From the NCBI GenBank assembly GCA_020161265.1, contig JAIUOC010000001.1:186001-250000 (forward strand): DNA of 64,000 nt. The letters run 5' to 3'. Source of the DNA: Chloroflexota bacterium (GTDB lineage: Bacteria; Chloroflexota; Chloroflexia; Chloroflexales; Herpetosiphonaceae). Below, one piece after another: positions 33,747 to 42,596 of this stretch. The first letter of the stretch is position 1. Every line of letters starts with the position of its first letter. The notes under the pieces were generated by a model. It was not told the origin of the DNA and ran no database searches. It saw nothing but the letters and a program-made list of their open reading frames with translations. A program made the translations under genes and the position numbers.

Positions 33747-35339
33747 ATGCTACGGCGTAAAAAATTTCTGTTAAGTGGATTGATCATGCTTGGTTTGGGG
33801 CTAGTTTGGGATAGCCGTCCAGTTGCTGCCGATAGCGTGGTGGTGGGCACTGGCACACCTGCTAGTTGTAATGAGGCGGCCTTTGATGCTGGTTTGGCCC
33901 AGCTTTTTCCAGGCGAACAAGCCCCTGGCGGCACGCTAACCTTTAATTGTGGGCCGAATCCGCATACGATTGTTTTAACCAGCCAAAAATTTTTGCACGA
34001 TGGCTCGGTGATTGATGGTGGCGGCAAAATTACGCTCTCTGGCGGCAATACCACGCGAATTTTTTGGATCAGCCAACAAGCGCGGGTCGAAATTCAGCGC
34101 ATCATCCTGACGAATGGCAATGCTGTGCATAGCGGGGCGATTTTTGCCGAGCCAAATTGGAGCGGCGAGTTTACCAATTTAGCCCTCAACCAAGTAACAA
34201 TTAAGCATAGCCAAGCGACAACTTTTGGTGGTGGGATTGGGGCGCAGCATACCCACCTGAGCCTAATCGATAGCCTGATTGAATCCAATCGATCAAGTGG
34301 CAGCGGCGGTGGCGTAAGTTTTAATACTGGCAATCTAACAATACATAATAGCAAATTTAGCACTAACAAAGCCGAGACCGAAGGCGCTGGGCTTGAGGCA
34401 TGGACGGCAAATTTAGATATTAGCCAAACGAATTTTGAGCTAAACGAACTACAAGGCCGTGAACATACCGATTTGGGCGGTGGCCTCCTGATTCAGCAAA
34501 GCTACGGGGTGTTTCAAGGCGGGCGTATCTGGAGTAATATTGCTGGTCAAGGCGGTGGCATTTATCTGCGCGGAGGCAGCACAATTGAATTGAACGCCAG
34601 CAAAATTGCCGATAATGTGGCTTTTAACGAAGGCGCTGGGGGCTATATTACCGCTAATTCAAGCTTGACCTTCAAAAATGGCATTATTGATCAGAATTTG
34701 TCGGCAGTAGCTGGTGGTGGCATCGCCAACCAGGGTGGCCTGCTGATCGAACGCTCGACCCTAACCAATAATGAAGCTTTACAGAGCGATGGCGGAGCAC
34801 TTGATAATGCAGGCGTGGCCGTCTTGAGGTATAGCACTCTCGCCAAAAACAAGGCTCAGCGTGGGGCTGGGCTGAATAATCGCCCGAATAGCACATTGGT
34901 TATTGATCGTGTGACCATGACCGCCAACAACGCAGAGATCGCTGGCGGTGGAATCTATCATGCTGGCACTCTATTTACGGTCGATAACAGCATTCTTACC
35001 TATAATAATGCCCCGGCAGGAGCGCAATGTGGCTATGCCAGCCAAGTGCCGAGCATCAACTTTAGTATGTGGAGTGATGGAAGTTGTGGCACGCAAACCA
35101 GCGATGGTAATAAACCATTTACTGGGCCAAGCTTGCGGCCATTGGGCTGGTATGGTGGCCCAACTCCAACCTACTTGCCACTCAGCCATAGCGCATCGAC
35201 CGATGCTGGCTCATGCTCAAGCTCCACTGTGACCGATCAACGTGGTTTGGCAGGCTTTGTGGGGGCAGCCTGCGATATGGGTGCGGTCGAAAGTGGTTCG
35301 TTATGGTATCAAGTGGCATTGCCAATGACGATTAAGTAA
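33747..35339 (+). CDS. Secreted right-handed beta-helix surface protein
   Basis: A 530-residue exported protein. Residues 1-28 are a signal peptide (MLRRKKFLLSGLIMLGLGLV). The rest is a parallel beta-helix with recurring GG(G/A)I and G(G/A)GL turns (SGAIFAE, GGGIGAQ, GGGVSFN, GGGLLIQ, GGGIYLR, GGALDNAG, GGGIYHAG), as in polymorphic-outer-membrane or pectate-lyase-like proteins. Near the end is DQRGLAGFVGAACDMGAVE, a common closing cap. The last residues, WYQVALPMTIK, resemble the Pro-containing tail of the protein at 28818. Adhesin or polysaccharide-binding roles are possible; no lyase active site can be identified. It is a single gene, 83 bases after eutC. Confidence 0.82.
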   Translation: MLRRKKFLLSGLIMLGLGLVWDSRPVAADSVVVGTGTPASCNEAAFDAGLAQLFPGEQAPGGTLTFNCGPNPHTIVLTSQKFLHDGSVIDGGGKITLSGGNTTRIFWISQQARVEIQRIILTNGNAVHSGAIFAEPNWSGEFTNLALNQVTIKHSQATTFGGGIGAQHTHLSLIDSLIESNRSSGSGGGVSFNTGNLTIHNSKFSTNKAETEGAGLEAWTANLDISQTNFELNELQGREHTDLGGGLLIQQSYGVFQGGRIWSNIAGQGGGIYLRGGSTIELNASKIADNVAFNEGAGGYITANSSLTFKNGIIDQNLSAVAGGGIANQGGLLIERSTLTNNEALQSDGGALDNAGVAVLRYSTLAKNKAQRGAGLNNRPNSTLVIDRVTMTANNAEIAGGGIYHAGTLFTVDNSILTYNNAPAGAQCGYASQVPSINFSMWSDGSCGTQTSDGNKPFTGPSLRPLGWYGGPTPTYLPLSHSASTDAGSCSSSTVTDQRGLAGFVGAACDMGAVESGSLWYQVALPMTIK

Positions 35340-35391
35340 GAGCCATAGAGCATAGCACATAGAACATAGAGCACAAAGAATGAGCTACCAA

Positions 35392-35454
35392 AACCACGAA
35401 TTACACGAAGCGCACGAAGGATAAGCTTTTTCGTGTAATTCGTGTAATTCGTGG
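35392..35454. repeat. CGAAG-type intergenic repeat, copy 4 (inverted form)
   Basis: CACGAATTACACGAA (35395-35409) is repeated in inverted order as TTCGTGTAATTCGTG (35430-35444), with a further partial copy after it. It could fold into a long hairpin. A short AT/AG-rich repeat (CATAGAG / CATAGCAC / CATAGAG) lies just before, at 35343-35374. Confidence 0.75.
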
Positions 35455-35582
35455 CTAAACAATAATACAGATTATCCGCTGACCCCTCGCCCTTCAATCC
35501 TCGCTTGACGTGAGCTGCAAGCTTCATTACACTCAATTGCTGAAGCCACTTACGATTCACAGCCTTCGGGCAGGGAGACTAT

Positions 35583-36548
35583 ATGCACAACGTTGTGGTT
35601 ATTACAACGGGCGGCACGATTTCGACCAAACGCACACCGCAATGGAGCGGCGCAGTTCCAATGCTCAAAGGCGATGATTTTTCGGCGATGCTCCCACGCG
35701 GCGAGTTTAATGTTAGCTTTCAAGATTTTACCAACTTGCCAAGTAGCCATATAACCCCAACCATGGCCCTCGATTTAGCGCAACGGGTCAATAGTTTGTT
35801 GCTGGGCGAGGCCGATGGGGTGGTGGTGACCCATGGCACCGATACCTTGGAAGAGAGCGCCTTTTTATGCGATTTGTTGATCGATTCGAATAAACCTGTG
35901 GTGTTTACTGGCTCAATGCGCATCGCCACCGATGTGGGCTATGATGGTGTTACCAATTTAACTGGGGCGATTCGTGCCGCTGCTGCTCCACAAAGCCGTG
36001 GGCTTGGCGTGATGGTCGCTTTCAATGATCGTTTGTTTTCAGCTTCGACGGTGCAAAAAATTGATTCACAAACCGCTGATGCCTTCGATGCGCCTGGTTT
36101 TGGCCCAGTTGGTAGTTTGACAGGCGCAACCGTGCGGATTCATCATCAGCCCAGCGGTCGCCAATATATCCCATGTTCGCGGCTTGCTGAGCGGGTTGAT
36201 TTAATTTACGCCACTCAAGGAGCCGATGATCGTCAACTGCGGGCGGCAATTGATACCAACTCGCAAGGCATCGTAATTGCAGCCTTTGGTGGTGGGCGCG
36301 TGCCACCATGGTGGTTGCCAACCATCCAAGAAGCGCTGAACAAACGGATTCCGGTGGTGGTGACGACGCGCTGTTTGAAGGGTATTTGCTACGATGAATA
36401 TGGCTATGTTGGCGAATATCACGATCTCAAACGGCTTGGCGTGATGTTTGCTCAACAGCTTTCGCCAGTCAAAGCTCGCATCAAATTGATGGTTGCCTTG
36501 GGTGCAGCCGCCCATCCCCAAGAATTGCGCGAGTGGTTCGCTGAATAA
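35583..36548 (+). CDS. L-asparaginase
   Basis: A 321-residue enzyme hydrolysing asparagine to aspartate and ammonia. The nucleophile T12 lies in ITTGGTIS, and the second active-site motif VVTHGTDTLEE places T86 and D87 as expected. VFTGSMR and GIVIAAFGGGRVP complete the family pattern. No signal peptide is present, so a cytosolic enzyme is likely; the sequence does not decide between type I and II affinity. GGGAG lies at 35572-35576 before ATG 35583. It is a single gene with a hairpin after it. Confidence 0.93.
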   Translation: MHNVVVITTGGTISTKRTPQWSGAVPMLKGDDFSAMLPRGEFNVSFQDFTNLPSSHITPTMALDLAQRVNSLLLGEADGVVVTHGTDTLEESAFLCDLLIDSNKPVVFTGSMRIATDVGYDGVTNLTGAIRAAAAPQSRGLGVMVAFNDRLFSASTVQKIDSQTADAFDAPGFGPVGSLTGATVRIHHQPSGRQYIPCSRLAERVDLIYATQGADDRQLRAAIDTNSQGIVIAAFGGGRVPPWWLPTIQEALNKRIPVVVTTRCLKGICYDEYGYVGEYHDLKRLGVMFAQQLSPVKARIKLMVALGAAAHPQELREWFAE

Positions 36549-36561
36549 TTCCTAAAATAAG

Positions 36562-36597
36562 TACGCCCTGCATCGTTTAATAACTGAGCAGGGCGTA
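36562..36597. terminator. Possible bidirectional terminator hairpin
   Basis: A perfect 10-bp stem (TACGCCCTGC, 36562-36571, with 36588-36597) lies between the convergent asparaginase and GalT-like genes. There is no strong T run, so termination is plausible but not certain. Confidence 0.5.
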
Positions 36598-36623
36598 ATC
36601 ACGTTTACGTTTAATTGTAAGAA

Positions 36624-37784
36624 CTAGGGAAATCGGCCAGCCAACGCATTGGCGATATTAAATGGATCACTGGCAACAACCGTAGCGGCGTACAATTCCA
36701 TCGCCCCAATATCCGAGCCACGGCTGTTGGGATCGCCGCGATCGACGATCCGTACAATCGTTGGCACATTGGCCCATGATTCTGGCGTAGCGCTGAGCGG
36801 CGGCATGGTGATGCTCACATTGAAGCTTTGCACACCCAACTCAGTGACAAAACAATCGAGCACATGGTAGAGATATTGGGCTAACTCTTGCACATCGTTG
36901 CCAAACAGCACGACCTCTTTTTCCTTGATGGGCGTGAGCGAAACATAGCCATGGGTATTGTCGCTATGAATATTCAAGCCCAAACCCAAGGCTCGATGCA
37001 CGCGCCAAAGATCTTGGAAATAATTAGCGTTATGTTGGTTGTGATATTGCTCAGCAGTGCGTCGCAACAACTCAACCTTGGGGTAGGCCATGCCATGGGA
37101 AACCGACATTTGAGCATGGCCATGAATGACCGATGCCCCCGAACGCCAGAGGCAATTCCAAATAAAAAATGGATAGATCGCCTGCGGATCGGCGGTATGT
37201 ACCGCATCGAACCAACGCCCAGCAGTCTGAATATAATCCTCGACCCGTTCGAGGTTGAAATTTAAAGGATTATGTTGATCGAAGATCAGCACGCCATGCC
37301 AGCCATCGAATTTGGCAACATTGGAAGCGCTCAGACAATAACGTCCGCGCACTCGGCCAAAACGATCTTCGGGTGTGCCACTTTCGGGAGTACAAAAGCC
37401 CGCTTCATCCTGTGGGCCAGCACTGGCAGCGATAATTTGATCAATATCCGATTGATAACGGCCTTGCTGTGGTCGTAGCCCGCGAATGCGGTTGAAAATT
37501 GCACCTTCGAGCGTCCATTGATTAGTAACCCGAATAATTTCTTGGTGCAACACAGCTTCGACACTGCCAAAAGCGCGTTCAATCCAGCCATGCATGCGGT
37601 CTGGTGGATGAATTGTGCCATGGCTCACATCAACGCGGAACAGTTGTCGCCACAAAGCGGCAACCGAGGGCGGCAAGCCCGCCACCAAACGCGGCAGATG
37701 AGTGATCACGGCTCCTCCGTGGTTAATGCTAAATAAGGCTTCTTCAAACGAATCCATCGTCCACAGCGACTCACGAACGCTCAT
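36624..37784 (-). CDS. GalT/HIT-superfamily nucleotidyltransferase-like protein
   Basis: A 386-residue soluble protein. The segment FIWNCLWRSGASVIHGHAQM, with HxHxQ after a Ser/Gly-rich turn, matches the catalytic histidine region of galactose-1-phosphate uridylyltransferase relatives. The second half holds VSHGMAYPKVELLRR, NTHGYVSLTPIKEKEVVLFG and FNVSITMPPL, in keeping with a duplicated HIT-type fold. Transfer or phosphorolysis of a nucleotide sugar is the family role; the substrate here is unknown. I chose ATG 37784 because GGAGACGCGA precedes it. It overlaps the glgA stop by 14 bases, so the two are co-translated, suggesting a link with glycogen or ADP-glucose metabolism. An alternative start is 37796. 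Confidence 0.75.
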   Translation of the reverse strand: MSVRESLWTMDSFEEALFSINHGGAVITHLPRLVAGLPPSVAALWRQLFRVDVSHGTIHPPDRMHGWIERAFGSVEAVLHQEIIRVTNQWTLEGAIFNRIRGLRPQQGRYQSDIDQIIAASAGPQDEAGFCTPESGTPEDRFGRVRGRYCLSASNVAKFDGWHGVLIFDQHNPLNFNLERVEDYIQTAGRWFDAVHTADPQAIYPFFIWNCLWRSGASVIHGHAQMSVSHGMAYPKVELLRRTAEQYHNQHNANYFQDLWRVHRALGLGLNIHSDNTHGYVSLTPIKEKEVVLFGNDVQELAQYLYHVLDCFVTELGVQSFNVSITMPPLSATPESWANVPTIVRIVDRGDPNSRGSDIGAMELYAATVVASDPFNIANALAGRFP

Positions 37785-39282
37785 TCGCGTCTCCATAGCT
37801 AGCGCGTGGCCGACGCGCTGCACGACTGACGAGGGCACGTCGATAGAGTTCATCGTAGCGTTGGGCCGAACGTGCCCACGACCAATCACAGTGCATCGCC
37901 CGCTTAACTGCGGCCTGCCAGAGTTCTGGGTGTCGATACAACTCTAGAGCACGCATCATGGTGCCATACAGCGATTGACTCTCTGGCTGGGTAAATCCAA
38001 ACCCGTTGCCCGTCCCGGCATAGGTATTAATATTCTCAACGGTATCGGCTAGCCCACCAACCGCGCAAACTAACGGTAAACAGCCATAGCGCTGAGCAAT
38101 TAACTGATTCGTGCCGCCTGGCTCGACCAACGATGGCATTAATAAGACATCACTTCCCGCATAACACTGATGCGCTAAGGCTTCATTGAAGGTCAAGGCT
38201 ACCGCAACTTGCTGTGGATGTCGTTGCTGCAAATCACTGAGCCATTCATGATAGCGGGCTTCACCAGTCCCCATTACCACACATTGGAATTGATGATGGC
38301 TTAATAGATTTTCGATCGTCTCAGCCAGAAGTCCCAAGCCCTTTTGATCATTCAGCCGTCCGATGAAACAAAACAACGGCTTGCTTGGGTCGGCTTCCCA
38401 GCCCAATTGCTGTTGTAAGGCGATTTTGCAAGCCTGTTTGCCAGTTAAATCGTCGTGACTAAATGGCTGGGCTAGGTACGAATCAGTAGCAGGATTATAG
38501 CGCCGATTGTCAATGCCATTCAAGACCCCAAACAGCCGATCACGCCGATCGCGCAATAATGGGTCGAGGCCTTCGCCGAATGCAGGCGTTAAGATCTCGC
38601 GGGCATGGGTTGGGCTGACCGTATTGATCATATCGGCATAATAGATGCCACGACTCATCAAATCGACGACCCGATGCAAACTTGGCATATCCGAATGGGC
38701 AATATAGCCATATTCAGCGATGCCCGCCATTTCCAGCACCCGCTGACCAAACACGCCGCGATAGGCCAAGGTATGAATGGTATAGACCGAGGCGGTGTTG
38801 GCAAAAAACTGATCGTCGCGATATGAGGTGCGCAGCCAGTTGGCTACAATCGCTGCATGCCAATCGTTCAAATGCACCACATCGGGCTGCCAGCCTTGGG
38901 CACGCGCAATCTCAAGCGTAGCTTTGGCCCAAAACACAAAGCGTTCAGCATCGCCATCGCCAAGGTAAACCTCGGGCTGACCAAACAAACGCTGGTTTTC
39001 AACCATCCAGACCTTCACATCGCTATCGGGCAAGGTTGTGGTGTACCAAGTAGCAGGTTCGGCGGTATCGGCCAAAGGAATTGTTAGATTGATTTGGCTT
39101 GGTTCTAGTTGCCAGCGGCTTGGCTCGATATGGCCATAACGCGGCATGGCCACAATCACCTCATGGCCCAAGGCCTGTAGGGCGCGGGGTAGCGAGGCGG
39201 CAACCTCAGCTAAACCACCAGTTCGGGCAAATGGCTCGACCTCGGAGGCGAAATATAAAATCCTTAACGGTTGTTCATTCAT
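37771..39282 (-). CDS. glgA: Glycogen synthase, ADP-glucose type (GT5)
   Basis: A 503-residue glycosyltransferase that adds glucose from ADP-glucose to alpha-1,4-glucan. The N-terminal sugar-nucleotide loop reads FARTGGLAEVAASLPRAL (R20 replaces the usual Lys of KTGGL). Other family blocks are DVVHLNDWHAA, ISTVSPTHAREILT-like TVSPTHAREI, GVLNGIDNRRYNPATD, IGRLNDQKGLGLL and the acceptor site LMPSLVEPGGTNQLIAQRYG. Its length is normal. It forms an operon with the GalT-like gene, whose start lies inside its 3' end. No glgB or glgC is in the window. Confidence 0.94.
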   Translation of the reverse strand: MNEQPLRILYFASEVEPFARTGGLAEVAASLPRALQALGHEVIVAMPRYGHIEPSRWQLEPSQINLTIPLADTAEPATWYTTTLPDSDVKVWMVENQRLFGQPEVYLGDGDAERFVFWAKATLEIARAQGWQPDVVHLNDWHAAIVANWLRTSYRDDQFFANTASVYTIHTLAYRGVFGQRVLEMAGIAEYGYIAHSDMPSLHRVVDLMSRGIYYADMINTVSPTHAREILTPAFGEGLDPLLRDRRDRLFGVLNGIDNRRYNPATDSYLAQPFSHDDLTGKQACKIALQQQLGWEADPSKPLFCFIGRLNDQKGLGLLAETIENLLSHHQFQCVVMGTGEARYHEWLSDLQQRHPQQVAVALTFNEALAHQCYAGSDVLLMPSLVEPGGTNQLIAQRYGCLPLVCAVGGLADTVENINTYAGTGNGFGFTQPESQSLYGTMMRALELYRHPELWQAAVKRAMHCDWSWARSAQRYDELYRRALVSRAARRPRASYGDANERS

Positions 39283-39396
39283 TATGCTGCTTTTCGCTGA
39301 AGTGCGATAAGAAAGCCGCCCGTGCCTTTGCTTGCATGGTCGGCCTCGACTGTGTTTGCTATGCTACCACATAGCGATGGCTGAATGCAAACCCGT

Positions 39397-39536
39397 TAGT
39401 TGGGGGTCGGGGATCGGTTGTTAGGGGTCGGGGATTAGGTAAACCACGAAGAATGCCAAGGTTCGATTCTTATGCCAATACATGCCGTCGAACAACCAAA
39501 CCAACATTCGTGTCCTTCGTGTCCTTCGTGGTTAAA
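39397..39536. repeat. Composite intergenic repeat (GGGGTCGGGGATC units plus CGAAG inverted units)
   Basis: GTTGGGGGTCGGGGATCGG and a second TAGGGGTCGGGGATTAGG copy (39397-39437) are followed by AAACCACGAA (39441-39450). The latter is mirrored by the direct pair TGTCCTTCG and CTTCGTGGTT (39511-39533). It fills the gap between two same-strand genes. Confidence 0.7.
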
Positions 39537-39537
39537 C

Positions 39538-40404
39538 TTACCCCAACGCCTCAAGCGGAATGTGCGGAATTCGTTCGAGCATGCCTTGACCAAATACCTG
39601 CTGCAAGCCCAGATGGGGCATATGAATATAGCCAATATGGCAGCCACAGGTGGCATTAGCACAAACCCTTGGTTGTAAGGCGGCTTGCCAATCAACATTA
39701 TAAATATTGCCAATCGGCTCGCGTACAAAATGGCAACGCCGCATTGTGCCATCGCCATCGACCGAAATCACGCTTTCGCCAGTTGCGCAAGCTCGCCCCT
39801 CAGAAGGATGCCGAGTGTTATTAATTGGAAAGAGCGGATCAATCGCGGTCAGTTGAGCAATTTCCTCAGGGCTGTAATAGCCGACTTCGCGTTTGTAGGC
39901 ATTAACCCACAAGTAAATTTGCTTGGGTAAAGCTTCACGCAATGCCGCAATCTCAGGTTGATGTTCGTGCATGCCAACCACACCCACGCTGATTGGGATG
40001 CCACGTTCGATCGCTTCGTGGCAACGGGCCAAAAAACGTTCGCGCGGCGTTTGAGTTGGATGATAGGTAGCCCACAAACCAAGCCGTTGCTTAGGGCAAT
40101 CCTCGGCCCAATCCAGCCGTGCCGAAAGATTGGTCTGGATGGCGACTTTTTGGACATGTGGCAAATTAGCCAACTCGACAATTGCCCGTTGGTAGCGCCG
40201 CCGAATCAAGGCTTCGCCCCACGGCGTGAAAAAAATGCTTAATTGAATGTGGGTTTGCTGGCCAGCCCAAGCCACAAAGCGTTGCAAGGCTGCTTCATCG
40301 TGGGCATGTTCGGCAGCAGTTTCTTGATGCTTGGCAAATGGGCAATAGCTACAGCCATAATTGCAGCTTGACAACGGGCCACGATACAAAATTGCTAGTT
40401 TCAT
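39538..40404 (-). CDS. STM4011 family radical SAM protein
   Basis: A 288-residue radical SAM enzyme. The [4Fe-4S]-SAM cluster cysteines are in SCNYGCSYCPF (CxxxCxxC). IQLSIFFTPWGEALI and KVAIQTNLS match barrel strands. Additional C-terminal cysteines (RACATGE, RRCHF, RVCANATCGCH) probably ligate an auxiliary Fe-S cluster, as in peptide-modifying SPASM-type enzymes. I recognise it as the STM4011-like member of the five-gene STM4011-4015 cassette from its order with the four next genes. Its ATG overlaps the STM4012-like stop (ATGA), so translation is coupled. It is last in the operon. The substrate is unknown. Confidence 0.85.
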   Translation of the reverse strand: MKLAILYRGPLSSCNYGCSYCPFAKHQETAAEHAHDEAALQRFVAWAGQQTHIQLSIFFTPWGEALIRRRYQRAIVELANLPHVQKVAIQTNLSARLDWAEDCPKQRLGLWATYHPTQTPRERFLARCHEAIERGIPISVGVVGMHEHQPEIAALREALPKQIYLWVNAYKREVGYYSPEEIAQLTAIDPLFPINNTRHPSEGRACATGESVISVDGDGTMRRCHFVREPIGNIYNVDWQAALQPRVCANATCGCHIGYIHMPHLGLQQVFGQGMLERIPHIPLEALG

Positions 40405-41720
40405 CGTAGGATAAACTCCGCGCTAAGCTGGCGAATCTGCGGCGAATACAACCAAGGGCCAATTAGATCTGAGCGTTCTAAACCTGCTGGAGTTAATTGA
40501 TAGATGCCATGCTGATATTCTGCCCAACCAATTTCAATCAATTCATTGATTTGGCTCAAATCAGTCGAAACATCGCTGCCGAATTGGGCTTGATAGGCTT
40601 GGGTATCCAGCCCACTGACCTGTAACAGCGATTGGATGACAAAGCGGCGGCGTTGCTCAGTGCTCGAAACAACACAACCATAATCCACCTGACTCAAATC
40701 AAGCAAACTCCGCTGATTGTAATTTTGAATAATTTGACGAACAGAGCTAGCCCCAACGGCATAATCGCTGGAGTAATGCAGCTTGCGGGTATACGAACGT
40801 GCACCAGCGCCCAAACCCAACATTCCATCAGTTTGGCAGCAATAACTTGGCGCTTGGCTGTCGTCAGGCGCATGGGCAGCGCGAAACATGCGCATTGAAA
40901 TTTGTTGATAGCCTGCCGCCAACAAGCGTTCGCGGCCAGCCCGATAGCATTCCAAGCGTAGATCATGCTCCCAGCCTGTGCCCCGCCGATCCAAGCCAGT
41001 CAACGGTCGTACATACAACGGGTATAAATATAATTCTTCAGGCCGCCACTGCAAGCCAATTTCCAACGATTCAAGCCATGTTGCCACGGTTTGGTTGGGC
41101 AAGCCATAAATCAAATCAATATTTAATGTGGGAATTTGAGCTGCGCGAATTGTGGCTAATGCCTGCTCCACCTCAGGTCGGCGTTGGGCACGGCCAGCAG
41201 CATGGGCTTCATGATCAAGGAAACTCTGTACCCCAATGCTCACCCGATCAACTCCTGCTTGAGCTAATATCGCCATGCGGTCGGCGGTTGCAGTGTGCGG
41301 CGACGTTTCAACCGATAAGGGAATTGCCTGTGAATTAACGCCTAGCCAGCGCTGGCTCATGCTAAAAAGCTGCTCCAATTCGCTGGCACTTAAATAGGTT
41401 GGTGTGCCGCCGCCAATCGCCATGCGACTAAACTGCACAGCACCAAGTTCGTTGTGCACTGCTTGCATTTGAAGCTCTAAAGTGGCCAAATAGCGCTGTA
41501 CCACCGATTCGTTGGGGTTGGTAGTTGTGAACAAATTGCAAAAGCCACAGCGCATCTCGCAAAAGGGGATGTGCAAATATAAAAATAATTGATCATGGGC
41601 TTCGTTGGCCCAAACCTCTCGTAACGAACGCGGCTCAAGTTGGCGATAGGCCGATTTATGTGGGTAACTGTAGCTATAGCCCATGTAAGGCGTAGCATTG
41701 GCATATTCACGCAGATGCAT
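40401..41720 (-). CDS. STM4012 family radical SAM protein (HemN-like)
   Basis: A 439-residue radical SAM enzyme related to coproporphyrinogen III oxidase-like proteins. The cluster motif is IPFCEMRCGFCNLF (CxxxCxxC). MAIGGGTPTYLSASELEQLF, SVETSPHTATADRMAIL, RVSIGVQSFLDHE and NIDLIYGLPNQT are HemN-type blocks. The C-terminal HemN-like winged region is retained. Cassette position argues against true haem synthesis. ATG 41720 is preceded by GGAGGAA; the frame extends to 41747, but that lies inside the upstream gene. It overlaps the STM4013-like 3' end by 14 bases. Confidence 0.87.
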   Translation of the reverse strand: MHLREYANATPYMGYSYSYPHKSAYRQLEPRSLREVWANEAHDQLFLYLHIPFCEMRCGFCNLFTTTNPNESVVQRYLATLELQMQAVHNELGAVQFSRMAIGGGTPTYLSASELEQLFSMSQRWLGVNSQAIPLSVETSPHTATADRMAILAQAGVDRVSIGVQSFLDHEAHAAGRAQRRPEVEQALATIRAAQIPTLNIDLIYGLPNQTVATWLESLEIGLQWRPEELYLYPLYVRPLTGLDRRGTGWEHDLRLECYRAGRERLLAAGYQQISMRMFRAAHAPDDSQAPSYCCQTDGMLGLGAGARSYTRKLHYSSDYAVGASSVRQIIQNYNQRSLLDLSQVDYGCVVSSTEQRRRFVIQSLLQVSGLDTQAYQAQFGSDVSTDLSQINELIEIGWAEYQHGIYQLTPAGLERSDLIGPWLYSPQIRQLSAEFILR

Positions 41721-42510
41721 GGGCTTCCTCCAAACAGCAATCAGCATAGGGTACTGTCCAAACCGTGGGATGGGCTAGGCGATGCCCCGAAAAACCATCT
41801 TCGCCATAGGCTGTACCATGATCGGAACAGATCATTAAAAAGCTTGGGTTGCGCCGCCGTAACGCAGCAAATAAGGTCGGCAACTGACGATCAACATAGC
41901 GTAAAGCCGCCGCATGGCTCGCCAACGTATCGCCTGTCGCGCCAGCCAAATAGTGGCAATTGGGTTGATGCAAGGCTGAAATATTGATAAACAGAAAGAT
42001 TCGTTGCTCGGCTGGAATTGCCTGCAAACGTTCGACCGCCAATGCCACTTGAAATTCGGTCGAACGTGGCTCGGTCACGCCCAACCGTGGCTCCCAATAG
42101 GCTTCATGAAATAAATCGGGCAGTACACAGCTTAATGCAGTTTGGCGATTGAAAAAGCCCACGCCGCCGATACACATTGTGCGATAGCCAACTTGCGCCA
42201 AGCCCGTAACAATTTCTGGGGCATCAAAGGTAAACGTTTGCTCGGTCGTGGTTTCGCTGCCAGCAAAACGGGCTGCAAACAAGCGGCCATGCGGGCCAGG
42301 TGTGGCAGGCGTAGGCATAAAACCAGCAAACATCGCTTGATGGGCAGCATAGGTGAACGAGCCTGGGCTATGGCGTTCTTGCCAACCATGCGGCAACAGT
42401 GCCCGCAAATTGGGCGTGCCACCGTTCGTCCACTCAGCTACCGCCACGTCGTAGCGCAGAGTATCTAAAGTTATCAGTACAATATCGTGAGTTGGAATGT
42501 ATTGTTTCAT
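41707..42510 (-). CDS. STM4013/SEN3800 family hydrolase (alkaline-phosphatase superfamily)
   Basis: A 267-residue protein with the metal-dependent phosphatase/sulfatase fold. DIVLITLDTLRYDVA carries the metal aspartate and the candidate Thr or Ser nucleophile. FLMICSDHGTAYGEDGFSGH carries the second metal set (Asp, His and a later His). It lacks the Cys/Ser-x-Pro-x-Arg sulfatase signature, so phosphate ester, phosphonate or phosphopantetheine-like chemistry is as likely as sulfate. It belongs to the coupled cassette. The ribosome-binding site upstream of ATG 42510 is weak (GAGAT). Confidence 0.85.
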   Translation of the reverse strand: MKQYIPTHDIVLITLDTLRYDVAVAEWTNGGTPNLRALLPHGWQERHSPGSFTYAAHQAMFAGFMPTPATPGPHGRLFAARFAGSETTTEQTFTFDAPEIVTGLAQVGYRTMCIGGVGFFNRQTALSCVLPDLFHEAYWEPRLGVTEPRSTEFQVALAVERLQAIPAEQRIFLFINISALHQPNCHYLAGATGDTLASHAAALRYVDRQLPTLFAALRRRNPSFLMICSDHGTAYGEDGFSGHRLAHPTVWTVPYADCCLEEAHASA

Positions 42511-42521
42511 TGGAATCTCTG

Positions 42522-42596
42522 GTAGTTGGGGATCGGTGGTTGGGGGTCGGGAATATGCTAGGAAAGAGACTTACCTGATCCCCGACCCCCAACTAC
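42522..42596. repeat. GATCCCCGACCCC-type inverted repeat invading the STM4014-like 3' end
   Basis: GTTGGGGGTCGGG (42539-42551) is mirrored by CCCGACCCCCAAC (42581-42593), and GTAGTTGGGGATC (42522-42534) by GATCCCC...AACTAC. The right arm lies inside the last codons of the STM4014-like gene (stop at 42571), so its final residues are repeat-coded. Confidence 0.8.

Noticed and set aside
41707-42510. Arylsulfatase
   Set aside because: The Cys/Ser-x-Pro-x-Arg formylglycine signature is absent; only the wider alkaline-phosphatase superfamily is supported.
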